From positions 28,844,445 to 28,908,444 of the forward strand of contig OU744446.1 of NCBI GenBank assembly GCA_916610825.1: a stretch of 64,000 nt of DNA. Reading direction: 5' to 3'. Positions 48,956-62,200 of this stretch are shown in pieces. Below the pieces are notes generated by a model. It saw only the letters and a program-made list of their open reading frames with translations, was not told the DNA's origin and ran no database searches. Both the position numbers and the translations under genes were made by a program. The stretch comes from Haliclystus octoradiatus (lineage: Eukaryota; Cnidaria; Staurozoa; Stauromedusae; Haliclystidae). The stretch's first letter is position 1. Every line of letters starts with the position of its first letter.

Positions 48956-51900
48956 ATGATGATTCCATTGAAGCTGTTGATGAATCCACGGATATCATCA
49001 ATTAAAAAAATGACTCGGAACGCTAGCCAAACATCCTGGAATGTGAAAAAATTTCTGTCAGAGGTAAATTAAATATACCGGTAGTTTAAAATGTTGAACT
49101 ATGATTGTTTTGTTTTTAATCATATTTTTAACCTTCAAATGCATTTGCATGGCTATTTTGGTTTGTTGCAAGTCATTAACTGTGCAAGTCTATGATTTGG
49201 CATTTTTTTAGGTGCCCTAAAGATTAATAAATCCTAAACATTAAGCATGCAAACCCATTCAGAGGTTAACCTCATTGTTAATATTGCGTTTAAATAATTA
49301 TAACATTTGAAATAACCATTAGTGTAGCCTATAACAAGAATTGTTAAATTTAAAAAATTTTAGATGTTAGTGTAGGCCTGTACAGTTGTGCAACTCGCTT
49401 GAGTGGAAGTCAAAATTTAAATGATTTTCATTGTATTTAGGCCCTATCGGAATTAGAATTATCCAAAATTGTTTAGCAGGCACTTGACGACAAAATTGTT
49501 CGTCAAAGCCAGGTTGCAGAAAATGGGAATTCCCAACTGTACTCAGTGTAAAGTACTGTAGGTTTGAATTTTTTCTCATGTGTCAAAAGTCAAAAATTTA
49601 AATTACAAACAAATTTTTTTTCAAATGACAGATTTCAAACTGATGACTTATGAACTATTCACGCAAGGCTCATGAACTACTCATGAAATTCACGGCCCAA
49701 TAATTGTTAATTAGCAATAAATTTCTGTCAGACATCATAAAACTAAGCTTACTTTGATATTATTAAGATCTTCTTCTTGGCTATACTATGATTACTTTAG
49801 ATTGGCACAAGTGCCAAAGAGGCACGATATTGGCTGAAGATATTCCAATCTACAGATCATAATCTCCATGGAGCGTTCGCTGTAATAAGTATAGATAAGA
49901 ATGTATTCAATGAACCCCACATGGTAGGTATCCAATTATCTATTAGATATTAAAACTGGCTAGGACAATGCATCAACTGATTTATTAATACAACATCAGT
50001 CGATAAGCAGGGGAGTCAATACTTACATTTTAGTGCTTACTTACTGCAATATACTGTAGTATCAATAAAAGTGTTGAATGATAAATTTGGAACATATTGA
50101 TTATCTGATATTATTGAACACTTATAATCCTAGCCTAAACATATTTTAGGAAACCATAAGTCTGTACAGTGAAACCTGTAAATAACAGCCAGCTACTAGA
50201 GGTAGATAAATTGACCACTATAGACAGGTGGCTTTTATATACATGTTTGATTCGATAGAAAATACTATTTTAGACATTGCAATTGCAAGAGTGACCACTA
50301 TAGACACTAGACAGGTGGCCGCTGTGCAGAGGTGACCGTTATAACAGGTTTGATTGTATAACAATGTGTGTTCTTCTTTCCAGAAAGGTCAAAAAGATCG
50401 AATTTTGCTTTTTTGTCCTGGTGTTTTCTATAGGGACATGTTCTATATTTATCCACTTTTTGGCTTTTTGCAAGGAAAGTAAACTTTTGTTGAACCTGTT
50501 CTAGAAAGTAGATCTAGTATTTCTACAGTAATTGTTATGACAGACGTAGCTAGAAAAAATATTGACTTTCAAGAATTACAACATTGCCTATTAATGATAA
50601 ATTTCATTACAGTTAAATGGTATTGGATCAACTGTTGCTTTCTTGAATCAAAATGAGTTGAAAACAGTAATCATTCATGGATCTGATGAACAAAGAGATA
50701 CACAAATTGATAAACATACAATATTTCAGCAAGCCAAACAAATCTCAGATACATTAAAGAAAGCTGGTGTACCATCACAATTATTTTTAAACTGCAGTGG
50801 GATATTTCATGGGAGCGGGTGCGTACATACACGGTATATAGATAATGACAACTCATTATACAGCATGCTGTATGTCAAAATTGTTATGAGGACAATGTTT
50901 TCTATAGAGGTTGTACAAAAATTAAATACAGTAAATAACACCAATTGTGAATTTATAATTTTATTCATTCCAACCCAATGTTTCACTCCCATCGCGAGTA
51001 CTAGAAGAATGTTGCCAGAGTTTTTATATCAGCATACCAAAAAGTCAAGGCAAAAAATCAAAATTCAAAGAAATTATTTACATAAGCACACAACCATTAC
51101 AATGAAAGCATTACAATTTTAGAAACAATACCTTTCACAAGAATGCGTTAAATAAACTGTAAACATGATTGTCACCTTTGGATCTAGATAAATTGGCCTC
51201 TTATATACATGTGTCCTTTATATGCAGGGTCGTTTTAATCAACTTAATCAGTTTATGAACATTAGATGACCCAATTTTCATGAACTCATGAAAGATATAT
51301 AAAAAGCAATCTGTTTGAAGTTCATGAGCTTTCCATGAACGGTACATGACCTGTTTATAAAGTGTTCTTGGACAGCTAATGAACTGTTAATGAAGTGTTC
51401 ATGAACTCAGTAAATATTTTTGCAGGGATTGATACCCTCACATAATCTGATTCCTAGTTTCATTCTCTGAACAAACTCTTGTATTCTACGTTGTTTGATG
51501 TCCCACTTTTCATCTGCAGCAGAAAAAGGGATGTTAAATATGTTTGACTTTAGTGATTGTTGTATAAAGGTGGTCATTGTATCAGGTTTTATTGTATGTT
51601 TATAATACATCTGGATACATTATACACTACATGCAGATACTAAAACCATTAAAATATTGTGAAATCTCATGGCGTTTTCATGACATTTTCATATTTTAAT
51701 ATCGCAAATAAGGATGTTTTCGTTGGTGTCAAACTTTTCATGGCTTAAAAACTTTTTATGGTGTTTTCACAACCAACACTTTCATGGCATTTTCATGGTT
51801 TTGATATCTGTAGTGATAATTTAGATTATAACGACTTTATCATTATTTAAATTTTCAAATCCAGCATGCACTACAAACTACCTAGTTGCAAAATTGTGTT

Positions 51901-54900
51901 TTGATACTTTTGATTGACGAATATAAATTTTCTCAACAACAATTCAACCAACTATTAGTAGATTTAAATCACATTATTACCGTCATTTTTCAAAATGACT
52001 TGATTAGATCCAAACTTAGATCAGTTTACGAATTGTGTACGCTGGTTGGTTTTATTTCTTCATCAGACAATACTTATATCATTAGTACCCTCATTTGGTA
52101 ATGTCTTGAATACTAAGCTAGTATTAATTAAGATATACAATATACATGCCCGTCAAAAAATTTGTATTTAAATATGATAACTTATTAAGATATGATAATA
52201 TTGAAGTTATTCTGAAAGACATTTAATTTACATTCACAGCAATAACATTATGATAGATACAACACCTTTGGAATGGGCACTTAGGTGAGTAGAATTATAC
52301 AGATGTGAGATATATAAACAGTACAGTACGTCCAGGGTTCGAAAATATTGGAAATCTTGCAATCCTAAATCCTGGAAGGCTAGAGCAAGTTCAGAAGAAA
52401 ATTGACATTATTTATATGTGACTAAGTTGCCAAACTTCAACAAAAAAATTCAGAAGAAAATTGACATTATTTATATGTGACTAAGTTGCCAAACTTCAAC
52501 AAAAAAATTCAGAAGAAAATTGACATTATTTATATGTGACTAAGTTGCCAAACTTCAACAAAAAAATTCAGAAGAAAATTGACATTATTTATATGTGACT
52601 AAGTTGCCAAACTTCAACAAAAAAATTCAGAAGAAAATTGACATTATTTATATGTGACTAAGTTGCCAAACTTCAACAAAAAAATTCAGAAGAAAATTGA
52701 CATTATTTATATGTGACTAAGTTGCCAAACTTCAACAAAAAAATTCAGAAGAAAATTGACATTATTTATATGTGACTAAGTTGCCAAACTTCAACAAAAA
52801 AATTCAGAAGAAAATTGACATTATTTATATGTGACTAAGTTGCCAAACTTCAACAAAAAAATTCAGAAGAAAATTGACATTATTTATATGTGACTAAGTT
52901 GCCAAACTTCAACAAAAAAATTCAGAAGAAAATTGACATTATTTATATGTGACTAAGTTGCCAAACTTCAACAAAAAAATTCAGAAGAAAATTGACATTA
53001 TTTATATGTGACTAAGTTGCCAAACTTCAACAAAAAAATTCAGAAGAAAATTGACATTATTTATATGTGACTAAGTTGTCAAACTTCAACAAAAAAATTC
53101 AGAAGAAAATTGACATTATTTATATGTGACTAAGTTGCCAAACTTCAACAAAAAAATTCAGAAGAAAATTGACATTATTTATATGTGACTAAGTTGCCAA
53201 ACTTCAACAAAAAAATTCAGAAGAAAATTGACATTATTTATATGTGACTAAGTTGCCAAACTTCAACAAAAAAATTCAGAAGAAAATTGACATTATTTAT
53301 ATGTGACTAAGTTGCCAAACTTCAACAAAAAAATTCAGAAGAAAATTGACATTATTTATATGTGACTAAGTTGCCAAACTTCAACAAAAAAATTCAGAAG
53401 AAAATTGACATTATTTATATGTGACTAAGTTGCCAAACTTCAACAAAAAAATTCAGAAGAAAATTGACATTATTTATATGTGACTAAGTTGCCAAACTTC
53501 AACAAAAAAATTCAGAAGAAAATTGACATTATTTATATGTGACTAAGTTGCCAAACTTCAACAAAAAAATTCAGAAGAAAATTGACATTATTTATATGTG
53601 AATAAGTTGCCAAACTTCAACAAAAAAATTCAGAAGAAAATGCTGAAATGCTCTAGGATTCCAGAGAACTAAACCTTTTGTAGGACTGAATACGTCTGAC
53701 ATCATATACTTAGCTGATAGAATAAGGGAGCGCTGAATATGAGCAAATTCATAGAATATCTGCAATTTAGAAATGTTCATAGAATTGGCAAAGTAGAAAG
53801 TCAGTACTAAACTGGTGTAACTGGAAAATTTGAAAGTAAATCTGTTGCTAACAAAACCTTGCAAATGGACAACAAAAGTCTACACTAAATCTTCTTAAAA
53901 TCATGCAATATTGTGATAACATGTGTATGTAGCCCTGGTGAAAACTAGTACATTAAGTTTATTAGCGTACAGCTAGACTGCTCCCAAATTGTGTTCATTT
54001 TAACTAGTTTGTGAATAATGTGATTTAATTTATTTAAAAAGATTTTAGTTTATTAAAAGTTGTTTAGAAAGAAGTTACCATTTGTTATTCCACTCAAGGC
54101 TAATATATACACTATTATATTTTGAAGATTTATTATGCAGTATTGACAGCCCCTGCGAAAAACAATTCAGGAGTTCATGGATAGTTCATGAACGTTAAAG
54201 GCTCCAATTTTCCTGAACTGTTCATGAACTGTAAATGAACAGTTCATGAACAGTTTATGGAAATGTGGGGCCATTTAATGTTCATGAACAGTTCATGAAC
54301 TAGCTCATGGATGTTAAATGGCCCACTTTTCTTAGACTTTTTCATAAGCTGTGGATGAAGGTTCATGAACTGTTATGAAAATTGGGCCATTTAACGTTCA
54401 TGTATTATTTACGGGGAATTGTCAAGTTGAATGTTGAACATTGAATACATTAAGGCAGGTATTGAATTTGCTGTCGTTTGAAGATAATTGTATTATGCAA
54501 GCATTATTGTACAATATTAAGCTACTTTTGAATCCGTAGTATTATGTTACGTTGCAGCGGTAATTCAGTGCCAGTTCTCTCATCTGTTGTTGAACTTGAT
54601 GGTAACAAAATTGCCAATATGATGCCTGCAAAAGCTGCTACGCTCATATCAAATTATCTTCAGCCAACCAAGCTGATCCATCTAAATTCAACAGGAGGAC
54701 TTCGCAACCAGCAAGGAAAGGTAAACAGAAGATTTGCCTTGAAGAAGTATTGATTATATCAAAATTTAGTTTCTAAGTGACAGATTGCTAAAAAGTTTTA
54801 CATAGGATGTAAAATCTATAACATATAGATCAAAATTTATAATATAAAATTACCTATTTGTCTTTGCTGCATTCCCTTTGAAAAAAGTTAATGACTTCAT

Positions 54901-57900
54901 GAAATTGCAGAAAAGTTAATGAACTGTTCATGAATCCACAAAAAATGTCCATGAACTGTTCATAAACTGTTCATGAACTCATGGATTTTTTCACAGCGGT
55001 TATCAGTGATCGATGCCATAAACTCAGTACTATTTATAATGATAATACTGTAAACGCAAAAAAATCAGCTAATGTAAATGCTGCTAATAGTTTCATACTT
55101 TCATGCATTTGGCGATCATCAGGCAATTTAATCTATGAAAAATCTTTTATATAAAAATATGAATTGGCCACAATATACAGGCGGTCTATGGACATGATTG
55201 ATTCAAATAGTTGCTATATTTAGGTGACTTTTACATAGAGGTGATAGTCTTGTTGTGAGTGTGTTCAATGTGGCCCTATTAGAGATTATTTATTTATTTA
55301 TTTTGCTGATAATTGTGTAAACCTGTACTGTACTTTTAATACGGTGGTCTCATTTCATCATTGCTGGAGGAATGTCTCTACTTGAGTTTAGTAATACGGT
55401 GTAGCCTCATTACTATCACTGTACTAGTGACAGGCAAAAGATGTGATAGTAGGCTGGTTGTAATATTAACCGGGGTGAAATACGGTAGTTGAGTTTGGTC
55501 GAAATTATATGTGAAAAATTTGTGATATTAAACGGGTTGTGATGTTAACCGGGGTGAAATACGGTAGTTGAGTTTGGTCGAAATTATATCTGAAAAATTT
55601 GTGATATTAAACGGGTTGTGATATTAACCGGGGGGAAATATGGTAGTTGAGTTTGGTCAAAATTATATCTGAAAAATTTGTGATATTAACCGGGGTGAAA
55701 TACGGTACGGTCGAACCTGTTATAACGGTCACCTCTATACAGCGGCCACCTGTCTATAGTGGTCACTCTTGCAATGTCTAAAATAGTATTTTCTATTGAA
55801 TTAAACCTGTATATAAAGGCTATGTGTCTATAATGGTCAATTTATCTACCTCTCATAGCTGGCTGTTATATACAGGTTTAACTGTAGTTGAGTTTGGTCA
55901 AAACTATATCTGAAAAATTTGTAATATTAATGGGTTGTGATATTAACCGGGGTGAAATACCATAGTTGAGTTTGGTAGAAATTAAATCTGAAAAATTTGT
56001 GATATTAAGTGGTTGTGATATTAGCGGGTAAAATATCATCACGGTTATAAGTGTTGAAGAAAGTTTGTGTCTAAGTTGAGAAACAAAGACGTAGTTAAGT
56101 TTGATAGAAACTGTTTCCAAAAAAACAGGTTGTAAAAACCTATTTGTGATATTATATAGGGCTACAATTTACCTACATTTTGATTTTTTGCAATAGATAA
56201 TTGGAGAAGTAACAGTGCCTATGTCAAATAGTTTGTCAGACATTCAACCATCTCATTCGTCACAAGGAATGGTATGCACTCAAAGTTTGAATTTTTACTT
56301 GTCTATAGCATTAGCAAATTTACATGTCATTAGAAATTAGCATCAGAAAACGGTTCTCCTTATTATATATATTCTGATATCGGAATTAGTCAAATACCTG
56401 AGTAAATAGTCCTGTGACATGCTACGTAGAGTCATAAATTATTCAAATGTTTCATGGAAGATAATGTGTTTTTATCGGAGGACAGTTTAAGGAAAAAATA
56501 TATAATTTCATACCAATTAAGAAATTAATTTTCATTAGCTGTTCATTTAACTACCGGTATTCATAATGGGACACAAACTGATTCATTAATTGATAGGCCT
56601 ACATGTTTTTGGATATGAAATATTTAACTTTATTAACTCATTGTCTTATTTCTCCCACATTGCAGAATATAAAAGATTCGTAAAGTAGATTTTCGTTGTT
56701 TTCTTTTTACTTTTAGGTTTCATTAGCAACAGATGCACTTTCCCATTTACCAGTTACATCTTCGGTTGTTGTGACATCAGCTAATTCAATCCTGAAAGAA
56801 CTATTTACACATCAAGGTGAGCTTCATCCTGATCCCTTGGAAAAAAGTTTCTTAACGTTAAATCAGTTTTAAAGTTTTCATAACTGTTCATGAACAGTTG
56901 AAATGACTTCACAGACATAATACACGTAATAAAAAAATCCTTTTAACGTTAATAGATTGTTCATAAACTATTCATGAATTCAATGAACTTTATCCGCAGG
57001 GGAATTATATCTTATACTGTTCTTTGTGTCTCGTTTTACTTTTCCCTGTCTTAATTGTGCTGTGTAATAGAAAAATAGTTTGGTTGATATAAAAATGACA
57101 TCTAGTTCTAACAACTCAGCTGCGGGTGATTTGCACCCAATGAACACTTGACAACGATTCATGTAATTGTAACAGTTCATGAAAAACAGACTATTCAACA
57201 GTTTTGAGTATTATTCATGATTGGTTTGTGAACTACTAATAAATTTTTCATGCACCAGTCATAAACAAGGGTTGATATTTATAACTGTCTATGAACTTTA
57301 GATACATATTTCATATATCATTATATCACGAATAGCACGAATATCATGAAGCCTAATATTTTACCTTTCTTGGAATAAATCACCTGATGATCATGTGATG
57401 TGAAACTTAAAGTAGCGTATTCTAATATTGATCATCTTCCACCCTCATTCTAATGCTAAAATTATTCATAGCTATACATACGTGGACATTAACAATATTT
57501 TCTGATATTAATATCCTAACTGATTTAACATCAACATGATTAATTGTTTTAGGTTCTGGAACAATATTTCGCAACAGAGAGCCAATTCAGATTGTTAATG
57601 ATTTAGATGGTCTTGATAAAAAAGCGCTCATTCATTTATTACAAAGGTGATTTGTTATTTCAGCACTGGGTTACAATGAATAATAGATATAGAAATAGTA
57701 ATCAGTAAATATAATACAATATCAAAGCAGTGCAATCGTTACAGTTTAGACGATTTGTCCGGGGATAAATATCCTCTATCAGGTCTCAATCGGCTACATA
57801 ATGTAGCGCACTGAAATGCTGCCTTTCCCAGGATCCGACAAAAGTGGGGATCCTGGGATCCCAGATCCTGGAAGGCTAGAGTAAAATTCAGAAGAAAATT

Positions 57901-58735
57901 GATAATTTTCTGATTTATAGACCAAACCTCAACAAAAATTCAGAAGAAAATGTACAATATTGTTCAAGATTCCGGAAGTCGAAACATTTTGTCGAACACT
58001 GCCCATTCCGTCGAGTTGAATTCCGGCTTCAAATTTGAAATTCAGTTAGCTCATGAGTACTTTATAAAATTTCATAAACCATTTATGAACAGTTTGTGAA
58101 CAGTTCATGGATATCAAATGGCCTGTTTTTCGTCAACATTCATGAACACTTTATAACAGTTCACAACATATTCATGAACAGTTCATGAATACAGTAGTTC
58201 ATAAACGCTAAGTGAGTCTGGTTTTAGTTAACATTCATGAACATTTTATAAAAAGTTCATGAGGCATGCATTAAAGTTCATGAACCATTCATGAATAGTT
58301 TGTGAACGTTAATAGTCTGTTTTTCATGAACTGTTCATGAAAATTAGGCCATTCAATGTTCATGGCACATAATTGTTACTATATCAACATAATATAATTT
58401 GTAACATAGCAAATATATTCATGATTGAATATATCATTTTGTCAGCGCTGTGAAAGGAAACATTATGTTTTCATGCATCTACTGTCTACAAGACACTTGT
58501 TCCAATTTGAAACAGTGTGAGCTTCTTGGGTGCGAACCCTTACAATTGCAAGGTTTTTGATTGTGGACGGACACCAAAATACACACAAGCAATAATATGT
58601 ATTAAAAATCTACAATAAAATCTAAAATAAATTAAAAATGTTATTCCTACTTTTCAGAACTTTCAAACGTCAAGTTTCAAGTAGCTACATTGCAATATTA
58701 CAGAAGAATTTCATAAGAGCATATATAACAAACAG
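48956..58735 (+). CDS. NAGS: N-acetylglutamate synthase, 5' nine coding exons (partial)
   Basis: Mitochondrial enzyme making N-acetylglutamate from glutamate and acetyl-CoA, the activator of carbamoyl-phosphate synthetase in the urea cycle. Exons: 48956-49063 (non-coding from 48919), 49801-49923, 50613-50818, 52240-52284, 54558-54720, 56197-56271, 56717-56816, 57553-57646, 58658-58735; all phases match and give 330 aa. The start is the first ATG after an in-frame TAA. The N-terminus is basic and Ser/Thr-rich without acids (MMIPLKLLMNPR), fitting a mitochondrial targeting peptide. Residues about 37-310 are the amino-acid-kinase domain, with family-like stretches SAKEARYWLKIFQ, LQPTKLIHLNSTGGLR, SANSILKELF and GSGTIFRN. 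The last exon ends in phase 2, so the acetyltransferase (GNAT) domain must be encoded beyond the window. I recognise the family by similarity to vertebrate NAGS. Confidence 0.92.
49645..49700. repeat. Foldback-type remnant
   Basis: Two degenerate TATGAAC/TTCATGAAC blocks around ACGCAAGGC in a NAGS intron. Confidence 0.35.
50167..50356. mobile_element. pogo/Tigger-like MITE with small internal duplication
   Basis: 190 bp, CAGTGAAACCTGTAAATAAC to GGTTTGATTG, TA at 50165-50166 and 50357-50358. Longer than its relatives because of short internal duplications near ACTATAGACACTAGACAGG. Confidence 0.75.
51245..51427. repeat. Foldback GTTCATGAAC repeat
   Basis: Degenerate palindromes with right end ATATTTTTGCAGGGA. 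A pogo-like fragment (TAAATTGGCCTCTTATATAC) lies just before it. Confidence 0.5.
52333..53688. mobile_element. hAT-like MITE enlarged by an internal tandem array
   Basis: Left end CAGGGTTCGAAAATATTGG, right end CCTTTTGTAGGACTG; flanks AGTACGTC (52325-52332) and AATACGTC (53689-53696) are an 8-bp duplication with one mismatch. Relatives at 21572 and 57829 are 173 bp; this one is 1356 bp because the inside holds 21 tandem units. It lies in the NAGS intron after exon 52240-52284. Confidence 0.75.
52390..53640. repeat. 59-bp tandem repeat, 21 copies
   Basis: Period exactly 59 bp, starting TTCAGAAGAAAATTGACATT. Copies are almost identical: I see C to T at 53079 (TTGTCAAAC) and a change in the last copy (GAATAAG for GACTAAG). 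The AAATTCAGAAGAAAAT motif that occurs twice in ordinary family members marks the unit borders. Confidence 0.95.
54150..54420. repeat. Foldback GTTCATGAAC repeat, long
   Basis: CCCCTGCGAAAAACAATTCAG at left; six or more TTCATGAAC palindromes; two TTAAATGGCCC-type spacers in inverted orientation. The right end is degenerate (TTACGGGGAA). Confidence 0.65.
54877..55000. repeat. Foldback GTTCATGAAC repeat, short
   Basis: CCCTTTGAAAAAAGTTAATG at left, CATGGATTTTTTCACAGCGG at right. Confidence 0.5.
55455..56040. repeat. 79-bp tandem repeat interrupted by a MITE
   Basis: Units carry GATATTAACCGGGGTGAAAT and GTAGTTGAGTTTGGTC with period 79 (55485, 55564, 55643), then continue after a MITE at 55708-55884 with more diverged units to about 56040. 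Confidence 0.85.
55708..55884. mobile_element. pogo-like MITE inserted in the 79-bp tandem repeat
   Basis: 177 bp, CGGTCGAACCTGTTATAACG to GGTTTAACTG. The neighbouring units read ACGGTAGTTGAG; here it is ACGG-TA-element-TA-GTTGAG, so the tandem repeat shows the empty site and proves a 2-bp TA duplication. Confidence 0.85.
56834..57002. repeat. Foldback GTTCATGAAC repeat, diverged
   Basis: CCCTTGGAAAAAAGTTTC at left, AACTTTATCCGCAGGGG at right, with TTCATGAACAG inside. More degenerate TTCATGAAA blocks continue to about 57270. Confidence 0.5.
57829..58001. mobile_element. hAT-like MITE, 173 bp
   Basis: CAGGATCCGACAAAAGTGGG to TTTTGTCGAACACTG; flanks GCCTTTCC and CCCATTCC match at 6 of 8. Two internal AATTCAGAAGAAAAT motifs about 56 bp apart, the arrangement that became tandem at 52390. 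Confidence 0.65.
58060..58365. repeat. Foldback-type GTTCATGAAC repeat cluster
   Basis: Many TTCATGAAC palindromes in a run of about 300 bp in the NAGS intron before exon 58658-58735; the terminal CCCCTGC is not visible. Confidence 0.5.
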
Positions 58736-58892
58736 GTAAGTAACAAGTGATAATAATACAGTAGATTATGTTTAAAGCATTGATTTGTATAATTCACATA
58801 TAATACAGTAGCAATTTAATTTAGACAGTCGCGTAAGAGTGTGGCATCCCTCTGTAACCAGATAACATATTTGTTTTTGCAAAGAACGTCAC

Positions 58893-59078
58893 TGTAAGAT
58901 ACGAAGACAATAGACGAATAAACACCCGAATAGGTATATCCTGTTGATCTGAATCATGTATTTAATATTACGTACATACGACCTTCTACACTGGTCGTCA
59001 CTAACACTCTGATTTAAAACTGCGCAATCATTTAGTTATAAATAACCTTACGCATGCGCATACGATAGATACATTACA
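58893..59078 (-). repeat. Gypsy 3' LTR, 186 bp
   Basis: Short LTR. It contains CGCATGCGCA (59051-59060), the complement of the NRF1-like TGCGCATGCG, which lies near the LTR start in element sense. Confidence 0.9.
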
Positions 59079-59217
59079 TCTCCCCTTCAAGTTAAACGAC
59101 TAAACATAACATGAATACTTATTATTAGGGAGGTTAACTTTAACAAATTACTGATATGTGATTATGATATACTTATGATTATAACGATGTTACTGAAACG
59201 ATAAATCGATAATAGTA

Positions 59218-62200
59218 TCATTTGCGTCCGTAATAGTCAGGTGGACGTCTTGAACGGGTTGGGTATCGCGGAGTATCGTCGGACTGCACTTGATCACTCA
59301 CGTCTGGTTCTGCTATGTCGTCGGAACTAGTATCAGGGGCAACATGCAGGAATACACGGTTACGCCACTTGAGTTTACCGGACGGCAGACGAATGCGATA
59401 ATCACGATCATTCTTTGACACTACAATACCATCTTCTATCCAGCGTTTACTTTGCGGATGTTGAAGTAGCACATGAGAGCCAACAGGAATAGATTTTAGA
59501 ACTTTACTACCTTTGTTGTAATTCTTTGTGGTAGCTTCTTTGTTGCGGAGTAGCTTACTGTCAATCTCTTTGGCTGACGTTTGCCATGAACGGGAGAATG
59601 AAGTGTAGTGTGCGGGCACTAAAGAACGAAGGGGATGACCATACACCCATTCCGAGGGGGAACGCCCTTCTGATCTAGGAGTGTTGCGGTATTCTAGTAG
59701 ACCTTGCAGAAAACTCTCCGACTTAATATCTCCATTATCACACTTGGCAAGCAGATGTTTTAACGCTTTAACAGCTGCTTCAGCGTGACCGTTGCTCTGG
59801 GGATGGTATGGCGAAGACGGGGACCAATTGACACCCCATCTGGTGAGAAAGTTGGTGAACAGTTCAGATTTAAATTGTGGACCACCGTCCGAACGAAAAC
59901 GAGATGGTACACCGGTTTTGGAAAAGTGTGATTTAAGAACTGAAATGACTTGAGACGAAGACGGATCGGAATTCCATTCTGAAATGAACGGAAAGCCGGA
60001 TAAACGGTCGACGTAGACCAAATAGTATTTCTGGTTGAGTTGGAACAAATCAGCTGAAACTGACTCAAAGATCCGTGATGGAAGTTTATCAGAAATTAAA
60101 GGTTCTTTCTGATTACTGGGTCTGTAATGTTGACATGGTGAACAGGCTTCAATGGAGGATACAATGTCATTGTTAATACCTGGCCAATATACAGTTTGAC
60201 GCGCACGACGTTTTGTTTTAACAATGCCCTGATGTGAGGCGTGTAATCGTGCAATTACAGATTGACGAGCTTTCGATGGAATGACAATTCGACGACCATA
60301 CAACACAAGGCCGTCGATGGTTGACAATTCTGGCCAAATTTTCTTATAGGCCAATACATATGGTTGGTTTGCTGAATTACCTGCGAAATTGTTTTCAACA
60401 CAGGTTATAAGTGATTGATAATCTGCATCATTTCGTGCAACATTTTGTAGATCCGTAATGATTGGATCCGGCAACGGTTGTCGAACATTAGATTGTTTAG
60501 AATCGTTTAGAGTAGCGGCAGCTTCATCGTCAGTGTTCTCTGCGGTGATACTACATGCAGCAACTTTTAACGTAAACGACATACAAGCTAACGATGTATC
60601 ATTTTCAATTTCATCATCGAGGGACGGATCATTGACCGGTGCCCGTGATAATGCATCCGGTATAATATGCGCGCTACCTTTTGTCCAAACCACCTGAAAT
60701 TGATAGTTTGACAACTTATTTTTATACGATTGTAACTTGTGATTTTCAACGGCATCTAAAGTGTAATTGTTAAAAATTGGCAATAAAGGTTTGTGATCGA
60801 CTAAAACGGTATACGTTGGTAAACCAGCGAGATAAATGTGGCATTTTTTTGTGGCCCAGACGATGGCCAGCGCTTCTAGTTCGATAATGGCATATCGGTT
60901 TTCACATGGTTGAAGAAAGCGCGATCCACACTGGATTAGTTTCCATTCGTTTTGCTGTTTTTGCATTAAAGCGTATCCAAGACCTTTTGTCTTGGAAGCG
61001 TCCGTTTGTAAAACTGTTTCTGCAGTAGGGTCGAACAGAGACAAAATCGGCGGTGACGTCATGGCTTCTTTTAATGAATTGAAGGCCATTTCGTGCGTGT
61101 TTAGCCATAGAAATTCATTTTTGACTGATAATAAATCTCGTAGTGGTGCAGCGGTGCTGCTGATAGACGGTGTAAACATTCCTAGCTGATTGACAAGTCC
61201 TAGGAATGACCTTAACTCGGTGCGATTTGTAGGCGAAGGAAAATTTGAAATCGCTTCGACTTTTCTTGGGTCGGCTGAATAGCCTCCTGGTTTTATGACG
61301 TAACCAACGAAATCGACTGTTTTCTGCGCAAATTTACATTTTTCAGCATTTAACGTAATGCCATGTCGAACAAATCGTTCTAATACTGTACAAGTTCGAT
61401 CAACTAAAGTTTTGTATGAATCACCGTCAATAAGTGTATCATCAACGACTTTGTTAACGTTTGAAATGCCTTCAAGGGCTTGATCACATCTTAAATTGTA
61501 ACTATCACCGGATGATATAAAACCCATCGGGGCACGCAAAAATTTAAATCTACCCCAAGGAGTGATAAATGTTGTTAATTTTTGTGCATCTTCATCAAGT
61601 GGAAGTTGCCAATAACCACACTTTGCATCTAATAAAGTGAAATACTTGGAATGCAAATCAATGTTTTTCACTGCATCAGCTGGCGTTGTAGCAGGGTGCA
61701 ACGTGCGTTTTACTTGCTTATTTAATTTGGTTAAGTCTACGCATAATCTTACGCCACCGTTAGGTTTACCTACAACTACTAACGGATGACACCATTCGAC
61801 AGGGGTGTCACCAACTGGTGTTATAACGCCCATCTTTTGTAGACGGTCTATTTCAGATTTAGCCTTGTCACGATAAACGAAAGGTATTTGACGTGCAGTA
61901 TGAACTGCAAATGGCTTGTGGTCTTCGATTAACTCAATTTTCATTGCGTCGCCGACACCTGACATGGGCGGCAAAACGTCATCGGTATCGCAAAATACTT
62001 GAGAATAAATCTGTTTTAGTTTTTTAAAATCATCCTCTCTTTGTTGTTGAGTAGGATTTGACGACAAAGAATCAATCCACTGTTTACGAGCGGTTTCATT
62101 AAAAACAGATTTAGGTGGTGATGAAGACTTGTTGACATTAACTACATTCTGAGGATTCGTGTTAATGACACTTGATAAGTGCCTCTCAGATAATGTGGTT

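Noticed and set aside
50643..51122. 159-codon open frame as a complete gene
   Set aside because: Its first part is NAGS exon 50613-50818; the rest is read-through into the intron past a GT donor at 50819.
52390..53640. Regular repeat array resembling a CRISPR array
   Set aside because: The 59-bp units are contiguous and identical with no unique spacers, in a eukaryotic intron and within a hAT-like MITE.
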